Notes under the pieces: generated by a model | What the model saw: only the letters and a program-made list of their open reading frames with translations | What the model was told of the DNA's origin: nothing | Databases searched by the model: none | Assembly (NCBI RefSeq): GCF_025264645.1 | Contig: NZ_CP073696.1 | Location: 1,612,001-1,676,000, forward strand | Origin: Edaphobacter lichenicola | GTDB lineage: Bacteria > Acidobacteriota > Terriglobia > Terriglobales > Acidobacteriaceae | DNA length: 64,000 bases | Direction: 5' to 3' | Shown here: positions 8,710 through 18,546 of the stretch, one piece after another | Layout: each line of letters opens with the position of its first letter | Position numbering within the stretch: the stretch's first letter is position 1 | Made by a program: the position numbers and the translations under genes

Positions 8710-9862
8710 CTATCCAGCGATAAGCAGGCCGTGGAAGTGACAGAGTATGGGAAGGGTGGAAAGCAATGAAGCCGGCTTCCCACCCTTCCCACACTCTTTG
8801 GAAATCCCTTCGGGATTCCCACATTCCCACAACCTCGACGACGGGATATATGTTTTTTGTGCCCGCTCAACTCGAACCATAGCCACCGCAAGCGATTCAT
8901 CGTAGGTCTTGAGCGGAACGGGAAACGGATGTCCGTCTTTGCCGCCGTGGGCGAACGAAAAGCGTGCTGGGTCGGAGAAGCGAGCCCGTGCTCCGTGAAC
9001 GACTTCCGCAATCAACGCCAGGGATTGTAACGTTCGCGGCCTAAGCCCCTCGACAAGAAGCAGCGAGGCCAAGTCCCGAAGCTCCTGCTCGTGCGCAACG
9101 GCCAAAACTGCGCCTAATCGTTTCAAGTCCACATCTTTGGCTCGAACGTCATGGTGCATCGGCATGACGAGCTTACGGGCCTCATTTAAGAAATTCGCGA
9201 CCGGCTCCGTCGCGATCGTGAGCAAGGCACTCTGGGCCTTCTGCGCGCGTGGGTCCACCAGGTTCAGTATTTCTCCCTGTGGCTGGCCCACAATGGCCGT
9301 ATGCGGCGCAGATACGAAATCGCGCACATTTGTCGAGTGCCAGTGATATCGCCGTGCCAAGTGGCTGTCCGGATTCATACCCTGTTGGACGACAGCCCAC
9401 TCCCCCGACTGAGTTATTACGAAAGAATGCAAATAAAGTTGAAAGCCATCGGCAACCGCGTTGTTGTCAATACGCGCGGTCAATCGACTGGTGCGTGCCA
9501 ACGCATCACCATCGAGTCCCGTCTTTTGCGAACGCTCGCAACTCATCCGTTGTCCGAACGGAGTGCCGGCCGCGACCGCCGCAGACTATCAAACCAAGTT
9601 CCGAGAAACGTGGATTAATTCCTCGCTTCAGTGCACCGAGCACCGAGGTTGTAACACCGGAGGAGTGCCAGTCCATACCCATCACGGCGCCGCATGCTTG
9701 GAACCAAAACGGATCGCTTAATCGGGCAAGAAACTCGGAGCGTCCATAGCTCAGGATGACCTGTTCGGCAATCGCAGTCCCCATCTCTGTCATCCGACTG
9801 GCAAGCCAAGAAGGCACTCGCCCGCCGTGAAGTGGAAGATCGGCTGTGCCCGAACGCTTCAT
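8710..9862 (-). pseudogene. DUF763 protein, frameshifted and with replaced C-terminus
   Basis: The N-terminal 115 or so residues (start ATG at 9862, MKRSGTADLPLHGGRVP, then SRLSDPFWFQACGAVMGMDW) are in one frame. The rest (TGLDGDALARTSRLTARIDN..., FSFAHGGKDGHPFPVPLKTYDES) continues in another. The switch lies at the A-run complementary to 9524-9527; one base fewer or two more would restore the protein. After the YDES motif the family sequence stops and a REP-like element supplies the tail. DUF763 proteins have no established function. The preceding DUF72 gene lies 59 bp away on the same strand. Confidence 0.85.
8749..8817. repeat. Double-hairpin REP-like element
   Basis: Arm 8749-8764 pairs with 8775-8790 (15 of 16 positions) around a 10-nt loop, and a second hairpin AATCCC-TTC-GGGATT lies at 8803-8817. 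Read on the minus strand it supplies the last 40 or so codons of the broken DUF763 frame (WECGNPEGISKECGKGGKP). I recall very similar peptides as spurious ORFs in Acidobacteria, which would fit a dispersed element; that needs a search. Confidence 0.6.
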
Positions 9863-9921
9863 ATCATCCCCTCGCCGTTACTATTTTCGCCCTTTATTCG
9901 CTTTATATCAAGTGGCACTGT

Positions 9922-10824
9922 CTAGAGCGTTGTCTGCAGATCCAATCGCCGTTGCACCCGTTCGCGCAGGTTCTTTGCATCAAAGGGAGCTCGCACTTTC
10001 ATGTCATTATCAAAGTAAACATAAATATCGCGTGCCGGAATCTTCCTGCACCGTTCCCCGCAAGCGAACCGGCCACTCGGCGCATCGTCTCCTCCTGCCC
10101 AAGCAGCGACACGGTCGGCCCAGAGATCAAGTGCTGCATCGCCGTAGCCGCTGGCGTAAAGCTGCTCCGACCCATGTAGCCTGCAATAGACGAAGTCGGT
10201 AGTCACGTCCATCAATAAGGGCCACTCCACCGTGTCGGCCACGACCGAGCAAATGCGATGTCGTCGTAGTAGTTGAATGAACTCCGGGACAGCAAAACTC
10301 TCGTGCCGAATTTCGACGCAATGCCGGATCTCCTGCTTTGTGGTTCCTCGTTCGACTGTTGTATGCGCCCGGCCATGCAACTTCGGCCCATGTGCGCCTG
10401 CGAGTTGAGCTGCTTGCTTCATCGTCCTCGGTAGCATTTTGAAGAAAGTCTCCAGCTTTACTGGATCGAATACAAACTGTGGCGGAAACTGCCATAGCAC
10501 CGGGCCCAGCTTCTTCCCAAGACGCAGAACCCCTTGTGCGAAAAAGTTCGCAAGAGCTTCTTCAACGTCCAGGAGCTTTTTCATATGCGTGATGAAGCGG
10601 GATCCCTTCACCGCGAAGACAAAATCATCTGGCGTCTCTGCGGCCCATTTTGCGAAGTATTCGGGCTTCTGAAGGGAGTGGTGCGTCCCGTTGATCTCAA
10701 TGGAGTTGAAGTTGTTCGCCGCGAACGTAAGCTCGCTGCGTTGCGGCAGTTTCGGCGGATAGAACACGCCCCGCCAACCAGCATAGCGCCATCCTGAAAT
10801 ACCAATATGAACTTTACCGGCCAC
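9922..10824 (-). CDS. DUF72 (YecE-like) family protein
   Basis: 300 residues from a GTG at 10822-10824 preceded by AAGGAAA; an upstream extension to 10923 lacks family similarity. The DUF72 signatures are present: HIGISGWRYAGWRGVFYPP at the N-terminus, FNSIEINGTHHSLQ, a GPVLWQFPPQF segment, and a C-terminal RDIYVYFDNDM. The family has a TIM-barrel fold and unknown activity. The reading frame is intact and it is followed 59 bp later by the DUF763 remnant. Confidence 0.88.
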   Translation of the reverse strand: MAGKVHIGISGWRYAGWRGVFYPPKLPQRSELTFAANNFNSIEINGTHHSLQKPEYFAKWAAETPDDFVFAVKGSRFITHMKKLLDVEEALANFFAQGVLRLGKKLGPVLWQFPPQFVFDPVKLETFFKMLPRTMKQAAQLAGAHGPKLHGRAHTTVERGTTKQEIRHCVEIRHESFAVPEFIQLLRRHRICSVVADTVEWPLLMDVTTDFVYCRLHGSEQLYASGYGDAALDLWADRVAAWAGGDDAPSGRFACGERCRKIPARDIYVYFDNDMKVRAPFDAKNLRERVQRRLDLQTTL

Positions 10825-11138
10825 TAATATGGTTTCCTTCCACCCGTTGCGGGGAACACTTCCGCGGTGACATAGCTTACATCGTCCCACGGATCGATGC
10901 CCATGGCGATTCTCCCTTGGCATGCTGGGATGCGTTCAACACAACAAACGTTCCAGAGTGCATTGTGCAGATACGAAAAGCAATGGGTATCAAGATCACT
11001 TACTGGGTTCAAATTGGATCTTCTGACCAAGGGTAGTCTCTATGTTGGAGTAGGTTAAGGCGATAGCCCAGCCAACCGCTCGAACCCATGCGGCCATGTC
11101 ACGGTTCGGGTGTACTTTGTCTCCTCACCGCCCATACT

Positions 11139-13277
11139 TCAGGGTACACGGGCCCGAATGGCGTCATCGAGAGAGATATTGTTTTTGTCCAGAATATCTC
11201 CAAGGGAACGATCGAGAACAATCCGCGCTTTCATCCAATCGGATCGTGCCGCGACCTCAGTAGCGCGCGCCTGCGCCAGGTATGATTGATCCTGCACGAT
11301 GTTGAGGTTGGTAGTGGCCCCAACTCCTAGCTTGTCGAGATCAGCCTGAAGTAACTGCTGTTGGTAGTTGCGGCTCTCCACGGCGGCCTTGTAGGCCTGC
11401 TGTGCTGTTTCAAGTGCTATGACGGCGTTTTCGATCTCTGCACGAATCTCATTTTCCATTTTGAGACGGCGACTCTCCGCCTCTCGAAGCTGGATTGCGT
11501 CGCGTGCTGCGTCGGCCTGCGCGATGCGGTTGCGCAAAGGTAGATTGAGCTGAACCCCGCCCTGATAGATCGTCGAAAGACGAAGTCCTCCTTCAGTGAG
11601 GGGACCAGGTACGGTGATCTCTCCCGTGCCGGGCGAGCCCAATATCTGATAGGGCACCAGCGACGATCCACGAGTCTGCGCGTTGGCGTAGATGCTGAGA
11701 TTCGGCAACACACCATTGCGCGAACCCTTGAGCGAGGCCTCATCTGCCTTGAGCTGAAGTCCAGCCTGTGCGAGATCCGGGCGGTTCGAGAGGGCATCTT
11801 TGATGAGCGAAGACACATCGAGCGATGGGGGATCATCGGGAACCGTAATGCGGTCGGTAGGGATGATCTCGGTGAACGACGCCGCGGGGTCGCCGCTGTG
11901 TCGGAGTAGCTGCTGGCGGAGGATCGTTTCTTGTTGTCGGTAGAGTGCGCGTGCCTGCACGAGATCGAGCCGGCTTGATCCAAGAAGTGCTCGTGCACGC
12001 GTGAGTTCAATGGGTGCGAGAGTGCCGAGTTCCACCTGGCTTGCGTCGTCGTCGTAAAGTTTTTGCGCAGCAGCCAAAGCCTCCTCTTTGACGCCGACGT
12101 TCTCACCCAGCGAGACCAGATCGTAGTAAAGCCGCGACGTGCCGTAGACGACCTCCAGCAACTGTTGCAGGAAGACGAGCTGCGTAATCTTTTGGTCCAG
12201 AAGGGCTACATGAATAAAACGGAGGTTAACTCCTCGACCCAATCCGCGCAGCAGGGGCTGAGTGATCGTGAAAGAGGTGGACGGCGCATGGAAAGGATCG
12301 TACTGTGAGTTGCCTGCGTAGAGCACCTGTGCGGCGTTGCTCACGTTGACGTCGATCTGGGTGCCGGGCCCGAAACCCTCCTGATAGTCGAGCGCTGCAC
12401 TGACGAAGGAGAGTGGGCCGGTGGTGGAAGAGGTGTCTGTGCCGCTGGTGCTCCCAGTGTCGCTGATCAGCGAGGTTTGGTCAGAGCGACGGATGTAGCC
12501 GGCCTGTCCAATGACTGTTGGGTCGAAGAGTGGAAGCGGCGGACCTGGCGAGTAGGTATAGGTTCCGTTCGCGGAGAGATTTTGTTGCGTAGTGTTGCCC
12601 GCCTGCGTGACCTGCGAGAGATCCTCAACGTTGACGTTCAAAGGCGAGCCGCCGGTCTGGGCCGTTGAGGTGATCAGTAGCGGCACGGAGGTCTCGCCTA
12701 CGCCTGCGGGTGATTGCTCGATATTGAGATCGACACCACGCAGAGAGCCACCGCCGCGCGCACGTAGCACATCGGTGTCTGCAATGAAGAGGTTGTAGCG
12801 GCTCACCTCGACGTCGAGGTTATTCTCGATGGACAACGCAATGGCGTCGTGAAGCGACAGATACAGCCGTCCATCGCGGAGACTGGTCTGGACGCGACCT
12901 GTTGTCCCCGTTGGCAAAGGAGCCATGGTGGCTTGGCGATACGAGCCGATGAGGTTGAGCACGCGCAAATTAGGAAGGTGAAGCGCTTCCGCATCGGGCC
13001 TGGTCTTTGTGTCCGCTGCGCGTCGGATGGCGGGAGACGGGGCGTCCGGCGTAGCCGGTTGCGGGCCCATCGGTCTGATCTGGCGCGTGTCCATCGATGT
13101 GCGGTTCGGCGCAGTCTGAGGAACGTTTGCCGGCACTATCGGATTCTCCGCTGCAGGAGGAACCTTGTGGCCTGGAGCGTCCTGAACATTCTGCCCGGGG
13201 TTGAGCATAGGTGTCTGGGCCAGTGCCGGAAGCATCGTGGCAGATAGCATCCATGCGAGCGGAATTTTAAAGATCAT
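11139..13277 (-). CDS. TolC-family outer-membrane efflux protein
   Basis: 712 residues, long for TolC owing to a Pro-rich N-terminal extension. A signal peptide (IPLAWMLSATMLPALAQ) is followed by a low-complexity linker and then two outer-membrane-efflux repeats beginning near LSLHDAIALSIENNLDVEVSRYN and TDRITVPDDPPSLDVSSLIKDALSNRPDL. It forms the outer-membrane channel of the tripartite pump whose adaptor gene overlaps its start by ATGA (13274-13277). Third gene of the RND operon. The export substrate is unknown. Confidence 0.92.
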   Translation of the reverse strand: MIFKIPLAWMLSATMLPALAQTPMLNPGQNVQDAPGHKVPPAAENPIVPANVPQTAPNRTSMDTRQIRPMGPQPATPDAPSPAIRRAADTKTRPDAEALHLPNLRVLNLIGSYRQATMAPLPTGTTGRVQTSLRDGRLYLSLHDAIALSIENNLDVEVSRYNLFIADTDVLRARGGGSLRGVDLNIEQSPAGVGETSVPLLITSTAQTGGSPLNVNVEDLSQVTQAGNTTQQNLSANGTYTYSPGPPLPLFDPTVIGQAGYIRRSDQTSLISDTGSTSGTDTSSTTGPLSFVSAALDYQEGFGPGTQIDVNVSNAAQVLYAGNSQYDPFHAPSTSFTITQPLLRGLGRGVNLRFIHVALLDQKITQLVFLQQLLEVVYGTSRLYYDLVSLGENVGVKEEALAAAQKLYDDDASQVELGTLAPIELTRARALLGSSRLDLVQARALYRQQETILRQQLLRHSGDPAASFTEIIPTDRITVPDDPPSLDVSSLIKDALSNRPDLAQAGLQLKADEASLKGSRNGVLPNLSIYANAQTRGSSLVPYQILGSPGTGEITVPGPLTEGGLRLSTIYQGGVQLNLPLRNRIAQADAARDAIQLREAESRRLKMENEIRAEIENAVIALETAQQAYKAAVESRNYQQQLLQADLDKLGVGATTNLNIVQDQSYLAQARATEVAARSDWMKARIVLDRSLGDILDKNNISLDDAIRARVP

Positions 13278-14977
13278 TGCGAACTCCCGCTCCCCTTCTG
13301 GATCTTCTGTTCCTTGCCTCCAGGAGTCTGCTTGCTCTGCTGCTTCTGCGGGCTTCCCTTTTGGGTGGTGCTCTCCGTCGCGGAGTTGACGATACTCTGA
13401 TCACCGTACTGATCGGGTCCCGAGTTGGGGACCTGGTTGGTCTGCTGTCCGCCTCCGCGCTGCTGTTGCGCTGCCGTTTCATCAACCTTAGGTCGAACAC
13501 TTACGCCTTGCTGGACGAAGTCGGTCACCGACGTAACGATCCACTCGCCCTCCTTCAGGCCGGAAAGAATCTCGACCTGAGGTCCGTAGTCGCGTCCAAT
13601 CTCAACTTGTTTCATTTGAATCTTCTGGTCGTGAACCGTCGCTACCGAAGTACGATCGTTGCGGACGACGACGGCGTCTCCGGGGATGACAATTGGCGAT
13701 ATGCCCGTCACCTCTACGAAGCTGACAAGCGCGTACATGCCGGGATAGAGCGAACCGTCACGATTGTCAACATCGACCTCGACCAACATCGTTCGTGTGT
13801 TGGTGTCGACAGAGTCCGCCGTTCGCGTTACCTTGCCGAATACGGCTGCAGCGGGCCGTTCCTGCACGTAGACCTTGGCCGACATACTGCGGCGAATAGA
13901 ACTTGCGTAGCCCTCCGGAACCGAAATTAGGATGCGCAGCACGTCGGTCTGTGCAATGGCAAACAGAACGCCGCCTTGAGAACCGCCCGTAGACGGCGTG
14001 GCCGACGTGTTCGGAGAGCCACTCGTTCCCCCGTTATTAGATGTCGAAGAGTTAAGCGTACCTCCTGAAGACTGCATCGAATCAGGACTGGGTGCTGTCG
14101 AAGCGGCGCCAGTCGTCGTAATCAAGGCACCCACATCGGTGTTGCGTTGTGTGACAACGCCGTTGAAGGGCGCGCGCACCTTCTCGTACTCCTGCAGGGA
14201 GATAACTCGATCCAGATTGGCGCGGTAACTCTCCACGTTGCGGTGCGACGAGGCTACGATTGCGAGCTGAGCCTTGTAGTCAGTCTCACGCTGATCTCCG
14301 TCCTGTTGCGAAAAGACGCCGCGTGCCACAAGAATGCGCCAACGATCCCAGGTAACTTTGCGCAGTGCGAGCTGTGCCTGCTGCTGTGCCTCGTCGGACT
14401 CGGCCTGACGAAGCTGCTCGCGGGCTTGCGCCACCTGCGCGTCCAGGTCGGGGGCATCGATCGTTGCTAGCAACTGGCCTTTCTTCACGTGGTCGCCGAT
14501 GTCAACAAACCGCTGACGCAGATAGCCGTTGGCGCGAGCGTACACATAGGCCACGGTAAGGGCGCTGGTGGTTCCCGGTATCGTAAGTTCGCCTGGAGTG
14601 TGCGAGCGCATGGCCTGCACCACCTCGACCTCCGGCTGCTCGTTCTGCCGTTGCCGCGCATTCTCCGCGGCCTTCTTGTTGTGGTTGTGATGCGGCAGCC
14701 AGCCAAGGAAGAAGACAATCAGCAACAATGCGACGCCAATAACAACCCATTTGACGATGGTCCCCCATTGCATATGGTGACTCCGATGCTTGCTGTCGTA
14801 CTCCTGCTGCTGCGCACGGTCCTGATGTACCTGTTGATGCTTTTTATGCGACGCCTGTCGCGCGGCAGACTCTTCGATCTCCCACTCTTTGCGGGTCATG
14901 CGTCGGTCTGGATCTTCCGCGATGCGGCGCAGGCGTTCGTCTTCCGGATACTGACGTTGTTCGAGATCATCGCTCAT
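13274..14977 (-). CDS. RND periplasmic adaptor (membrane fusion protein)
   Basis: 567 residues. An unusually long charged cytoplasmic N-terminus (about 70 residues, RRIAEDPDRRMTRKEWEIEE) precedes one transmembrane helix (KWVVIGVALLLIVFFLGWL). Barrel-sandwich hybrid, alpha-hairpin (about residues 180-270) and beta-barrel domains follow, with a Ser/Thr/Gly-rich insert near residues 295-345 and a Gln/Ser-rich tail. Start and stop overlap both neighbours by 4 bp. It links the permease to TolC across the periplasm. The two low-complexity insertions are unusual compared with AcrA-type adaptors. Confidence 0.92.
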   Translation of the reverse strand: MSDDLEQRQYPEDERLRRIAEDPDRRMTRKEWEIEESAARQASHKKHQQVHQDRAQQQEYDSKHRSHHMQWGTIVKWVVIGVALLLIVFFLGWLPHHNHNKKAAENARQRQNEQPEVEVVQAMRSHTPGELTIPGTTSALTVAYVYARANGYLRQRFVDIGDHVKKGQLLATIDAPDLDAQVAQAREQLRQAESDEAQQQAQLALRKVTWDRWRILVARGVFSQQDGDQRETDYKAQLAIVASSHRNVESYRANLDRVISLQEYEKVRAPFNGVVTQRNTDVGALITTTGAASTAPSPDSMQSSGGTLNSSTSNNGGTSGSPNTSATPSTGGSQGGVLFAIAQTDVLRILISVPEGYASSIRRSMSAKVYVQERPAAAVFGKVTRTADSVDTNTRTMLVEVDVDNRDGSLYPGMYALVSFVEVTGISPIVIPGDAVVVRNDRTSVATVHDQKIQMKQVEIGRDYGPQVEILSGLKEGEWIVTSVTDFVQQGVSVRPKVDETAAQQQRGGGQQTNQVPNSGPDQYGDQSIVNSATESTTQKGSPQKQQSKQTPGGKEQKIQKGSGSSQ

Positions 14978-17900
14978 GCCGTGCCCTCCGAAGGCTGCTC
15001 AGCGGAACGGCCTGTCTTTTGTTTGCGCTCTTCTGCAGCCTTCTGTTCCCGTTCGTCTATCTCTTGCTGCGCCTGATCGACCTCTTCGCCCACATCGATC
15101 GGAGCGTCTTTACGGAGCAGCGAGTACATAATCGGCACAATGAAGAGCGTGCCGAATGTCGCGAAGAGGAGTCCACCGATCACGGCACGACCAAGGGGTG
15201 CGTTCTGTTCACCGCCCTGACCCAGCGCCAGAGCCATGGGTCCCATGCCAATAATCATTGCGAGTGCAGTCATGCAAACCGGACGCAGGCGTGTAATGCC
15301 GGCAGAATGTGCGGCCTCGCTGGCGTCTAGTCCCCGGGCCCTCTCATCGTTGGCGAAGACGACCACCAGAATGGAATTAGCCAGCGCAACACCGATCGTC
15401 ATGATTGAACCCATCAGGGAAGGAACGCTGAAGGTCGTATCTGTGAGGAAGAGGATCCAGAGAACTCCAGAGAAAGCGACGGGAAGAGCCATCAGGATGA
15501 TCAGCGGATCGATCCACGACTGAAAGTTGACCACCATCAACAAATAGACGATAACAATCGCAAAAATGATGCCGAGGCCGAGACGCAGAAACGACTCGCG
15601 CATGGTCTCTACTTCGCCGCGCAGTGCAAGGGTCGTTCCCTGTGGCAAGTCATCGACGGATTTGTTCATCACCTTGCGAATGGCTGACGCAACTCCACCA
15701 AGATCTCTCTGATCGACGTCGGCGTAGATGTCGTAGGTGGGCTGGATGTTGTAATGATTGATGATGATCGGCGTGACGTCACGTTGGAAGTTGGCGACGT
15801 TGCTGAGCATCTGGCTGGCATTGCCTTGTGGCGAGGTGAGGGGTGTGCGTGCGAGCGATTGCATGGAATCGATACGATATTGCGGGGTCTGCACAACGAC
15901 CTGGTAGTTCACACCGTTTTGCGGATTGAGCCATTCGTTAGGCGCTGTCTGGCCCGTGCCGGTGAGTGAAATCAGCATGCTGTTAGCGATGTCCTGCTGC
16001 GTGAGCCCGATCTGTCGCGCCTTGAGCCTGTCCACGTTGACGTCGATGGTCGGCTGCTCGAGCTGCTGATGAATGTGCGCGTCTACGACGCCGGGAATGG
16101 CCTGCACCTGTGCTAGCAACCTCTGAGCGATCTGATAGTTATTTTTTCCTCGTCCCACAACCTGAAGATCAATCGGCGCAGGAAGGCCGAAGTCGAGGAT
16201 CTGGTTGGTGATGTTCGCTGGCGTGAAGAAGAAGATGCCATCGGGAAACTTTGCGTGAAGCCGATCACGAAGCTCTCGCATAAATAGCTGCGTGTCGCGT
16301 TTGCCCGGCTTGAGCGCAATCAGGATGTCACCGTCTGAATCCGAAGTGACTGATGAGTCGGAGAAGGCGAGATTGAATCCGCCATTAGGGAGTCCTATGT
16401 TGTCGAGCAGAAGTTCGACGCGCTCTGGTGGAATGATCAGACGGATCTCGCGTTCGATCGCTGCGAAATATAACTCGGAGTCCTCGGGCCGCGTACCCTG
16501 AGGAGGATAAACATGCAGACGCATCTGGCCGGAGTCTACATAGGGAAAGAAGTCCTGGCCGATAAAACAAATCAGAGGAAGCGACAACAGAACAAAAAGC
16601 CCGAAGATTCCCAGCACCAGCGGACGCGCCCCGAGTGCCGAATCGAGCACTCGATCATACTTATCGCGCTGCGCGTCGAACCAACGGTCGAACTTCGAGT
16701 GAATTCGCCAGAGCCAGTTCTCTTCTTCTTCCCGTCGTGAAGCCTCGGGATCTTGATAAAGCGGCATTTCGCGTTCGAGAAGAAAGTGCATCATCGTCGG
16801 AACGAGCGTGCGAGAGAGAAAGTAACTCGCCAACATCGCGAAGACAACCGCCATGGCTAGCGGCGTGAAAAGATACCGGGCCGGGCCGCTCAGCAGCACC
16901 ACAGGCGTGAATACGAGACAGATGCAGAGCGAAGAGACCAGCGCGGGAGCAGCCACTTGGCTGGCTGAGTCGAGAATCGCCTTGATGAGCGAACTCTCGT
17001 GGACCATGTTGCGGTGTGTGTTTTCGATCTCGACGGTGGCGTCGTCCACAAGGATGCCCACCGCAAGAGCAAGCCCGCCGAGAGTCATCACGTTGATGGT
17101 CTGTCCGCAGCACCACAAAACCACAAGAGAGGTCGCGATCGACAGCGGGATCGACAGACAAACGATGAACGTCGAACGCCAGCTTCCAAGAAAGAGCAGA
17201 ATCATCAACGCAGTAAGGCCTGCCGCGATCGTTGCCTCGCGCACAACCTCCGAGATCGATTCACTCACAAAGATGGATTGATCGAAAAGCGGTGTAATCG
17301 TAAGCCCTTTGACCGGTAGCGCCGCGATGATGCTGGGTAGAAGACGTTTCACTCCCTTGACAATGTCGAGCGTCGAGGTCTCTCCGTTCTTAAGTACAGT
17401 CAGTAGGGCGGCGCGTCGTCCGTCCTGTCGGACGACATTGACCTGTGGGGCATAGCCCAGCCGCACCTGCCCGACATCTTTCATCTGTACGACCGCACCG
17501 TTGGCCGCGCGGATCGGCATATCATTCATGGCGGCAACCAGCGCAGGGCTGGAGTTAAGTTTGACAATGAACTCGCGATCGCCAATGCGCGCAAGACCAG
17601 CCGGCAGGATAAGGTTTTGCTGATTGATTGCAGTTGAGACGTCAGTCGCCGATAGATGTTTGGAGTACATCAGGTTGGGATCGATATCAACCTGTACCTG
17701 ACGTACCTTTCCGCCATAAGGCAGCGGCACAGAAGCGCCCTTCACGTTCGCTAGCCTGGGGCGGATGAAGGATAACCCCATATCGTACAAATCTTCTTCT
17801 GTGACTCCTTGCCCCGCGAGTCCTAGTTGGAGAATGGGGACACTCGATGCGTCATACTTGAGGATGTTCGGCGGGAAGGTTCCCGGAGGAAGCACGCGCA

Positions 17901-18249
17901 AAATCGTCTGTACAACCGCCGTAATCTGGGCCAGTGCGAGTTCCACCTTTACCTTCGGTTGAAAGTAAACTCGTATTACAGCGACGCCCTGGTAGCTCTC
18001 GGATTCGGTATGCTCGATGTCGTTAACTGTGGTGGTGAGCGCGCGTTCACACACGGTAACAATTCGCCCCTCCATGTCCTGAGGGGGCAAACCGCTATAG
18101 CTCCAGACGATCGTTACAACGGGAATGTCTATGTACGGGTAGATGTCCTTAGGCGATTCAATAGAAGTAGCAATGCCGAACAAAAGCATCAATACCGAAA
18201 AGACGACGAAGGTATACGGCCTCCTGAGCGCGAGCCGGACAATCCACAT
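14974..18249 (-). CDS. RND efflux permease (HAE1/AcrB-like)
   Basis: 1091 residues, with the duplicated 12-helix RND layout and large periplasmic loops. Helix 4 carries the Asp pair of the proton relay (GILVDDATVEIEN, about residue 400). The position of the AcrB helix-10 Lys has Ala/Asn in a VALANSILVVVF motif, which is the usual form in a large Acidobacterial/proteobacterial subgroup. First gene of a three-gene operon with 4-bp overlaps. A 13-bp perfect inverted repeat lies about 100 bp upstream (18347-18385) and could be a repressor site; no regulator gene is adjacent. Substrate unknown. Confidence 0.93.
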   Translation of the reverse strand: MWIVRLALRRPYTFVVFSVLMLLFGIATSIESPKDIYPYIDIPVVTIVWSYSGLPPQDMEGRIVTVCERALTTTVNDIEHTESESYQGVAVIRVYFQPKVKVELALAQITAVVQTILRVLPPGTFPPNILKYDASSVPILQLGLAGQGVTEEDLYDMGLSFIRPRLANVKGASVPLPYGGKVRQVQVDIDPNLMYSKHLSATDVSTAINQQNLILPAGLARIGDREFIVKLNSSPALVAAMNDMPIRAANGAVVQMKDVGQVRLGYAPQVNVVRQDGRRAALLTVLKNGETSTLDIVKGVKRLLPSIIAALPVKGLTITPLFDQSIFVSESISEVVREATIAAGLTALMILLFLGSWRSTFIVCLSIPLSIATSLVVLWCCGQTINVMTLGGLALAVGILVDDATVEIENTHRNMVHESSLIKAILDSASQVAAPALVSSLCICLVFTPVVLLSGPARYLFTPLAMAVVFAMLASYFLSRTLVPTMMHFLLEREMPLYQDPEASRREEEENWLWRIHSKFDRWFDAQRDKYDRVLDSALGARPLVLGIFGLFVLLSLPLICFIGQDFFPYVDSGQMRLHVYPPQGTRPEDSELYFAAIEREIRLIIPPERVELLLDNIGLPNGGFNLAFSDSSVTSDSDGDILIALKPGKRDTQLFMRELRDRLHAKFPDGIFFFTPANITNQILDFGLPAPIDLQVVGRGKNNYQIAQRLLAQVQAIPGVVDAHIHQQLEQPTIDVNVDRLKARQIGLTQQDIANSMLISLTGTGQTAPNEWLNPQNGVNYQVVVQTPQYRIDSMQSLARTPLTSPQGNASQMLSNVANFQRDVTPIIINHYNIQPTYDIYADVDQRDLGGVASAIRKVMNKSVDDLPQGTTLALRGEVETMRESFLRLGLGIIFAIVIVYLLMVVNFQSWIDPLIILMALPVAFSGVLWILFLTDTTFSVPSLMGSIMTIGVALANSILVVVFANDERARGLDASEAAHSAGITRLRPVCMTALAMIIGMGPMALALGQGGEQNAPLGRAVIGGLLFATFGTLFIVPIMYSLLRKDAPIDVGEEVDQAQQEIDEREQKAAEERKQKTGRSAEQPSEGTA

Positions 18250-18346
18250 GCGAATCGAGCCTCATTCCGCCAAAACTTCCGATCTTCTCATTGGATGCAG
18301 ATTTTGCCCATGCCGTTCGGACTGGAGATAAACGCGATCAAACTTG

Positions 18347-18385
18347 TCATGCGCTCAACGTAAGACTCTCAAGTTGAGCGCATGA
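18347..18385. promoter_or_regulatory. 13-bp inverted repeat upstream of RND operon
   Basis: TCATGCGCTCAAC (18347-18359) and its exact reverse complement (18373-18385), 13-nt spacer. It lies about 100 bp before the permease start and overlaps the last codons of the hydrolase remnant. Candidate operator or transcript hairpin. Confidence 0.5.
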
Positions 18386-18546
18386 TCCGACTGATAAAAC
18401 TCAACCGTCTTCGACCCTGCACTCAGTGCGACGTAGTCATTCGCATCTTGTGAAGGCGCCCAATCCCCATCATGCAGCCCATGCTTGAACAGCGCAGGTG
18501 CTGGCCCGAGACTACTTGCATACGATCCAGGATCGGCCCATGGGAA
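18355..18546 (-). pseudogene. C-terminal fragment of an alpha/beta hydrolase
   Basis: A 60-codon minus-strand frame, too short to be a normal gene, reads ADPGSYASSLGPAPALFKHG and then SKTVEFYQSDHALN before a stop at 18355-18357. The spacing of the acid-loop and the terminal DHALN histidine motif matches the C-terminus of dienelactone-hydrolase-like proteins. A stop precedes the frame at about 18549, so no N-terminus or nucleophile remains. It is a relic between the RND operon and the MFS relic. Confidence 0.55.
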
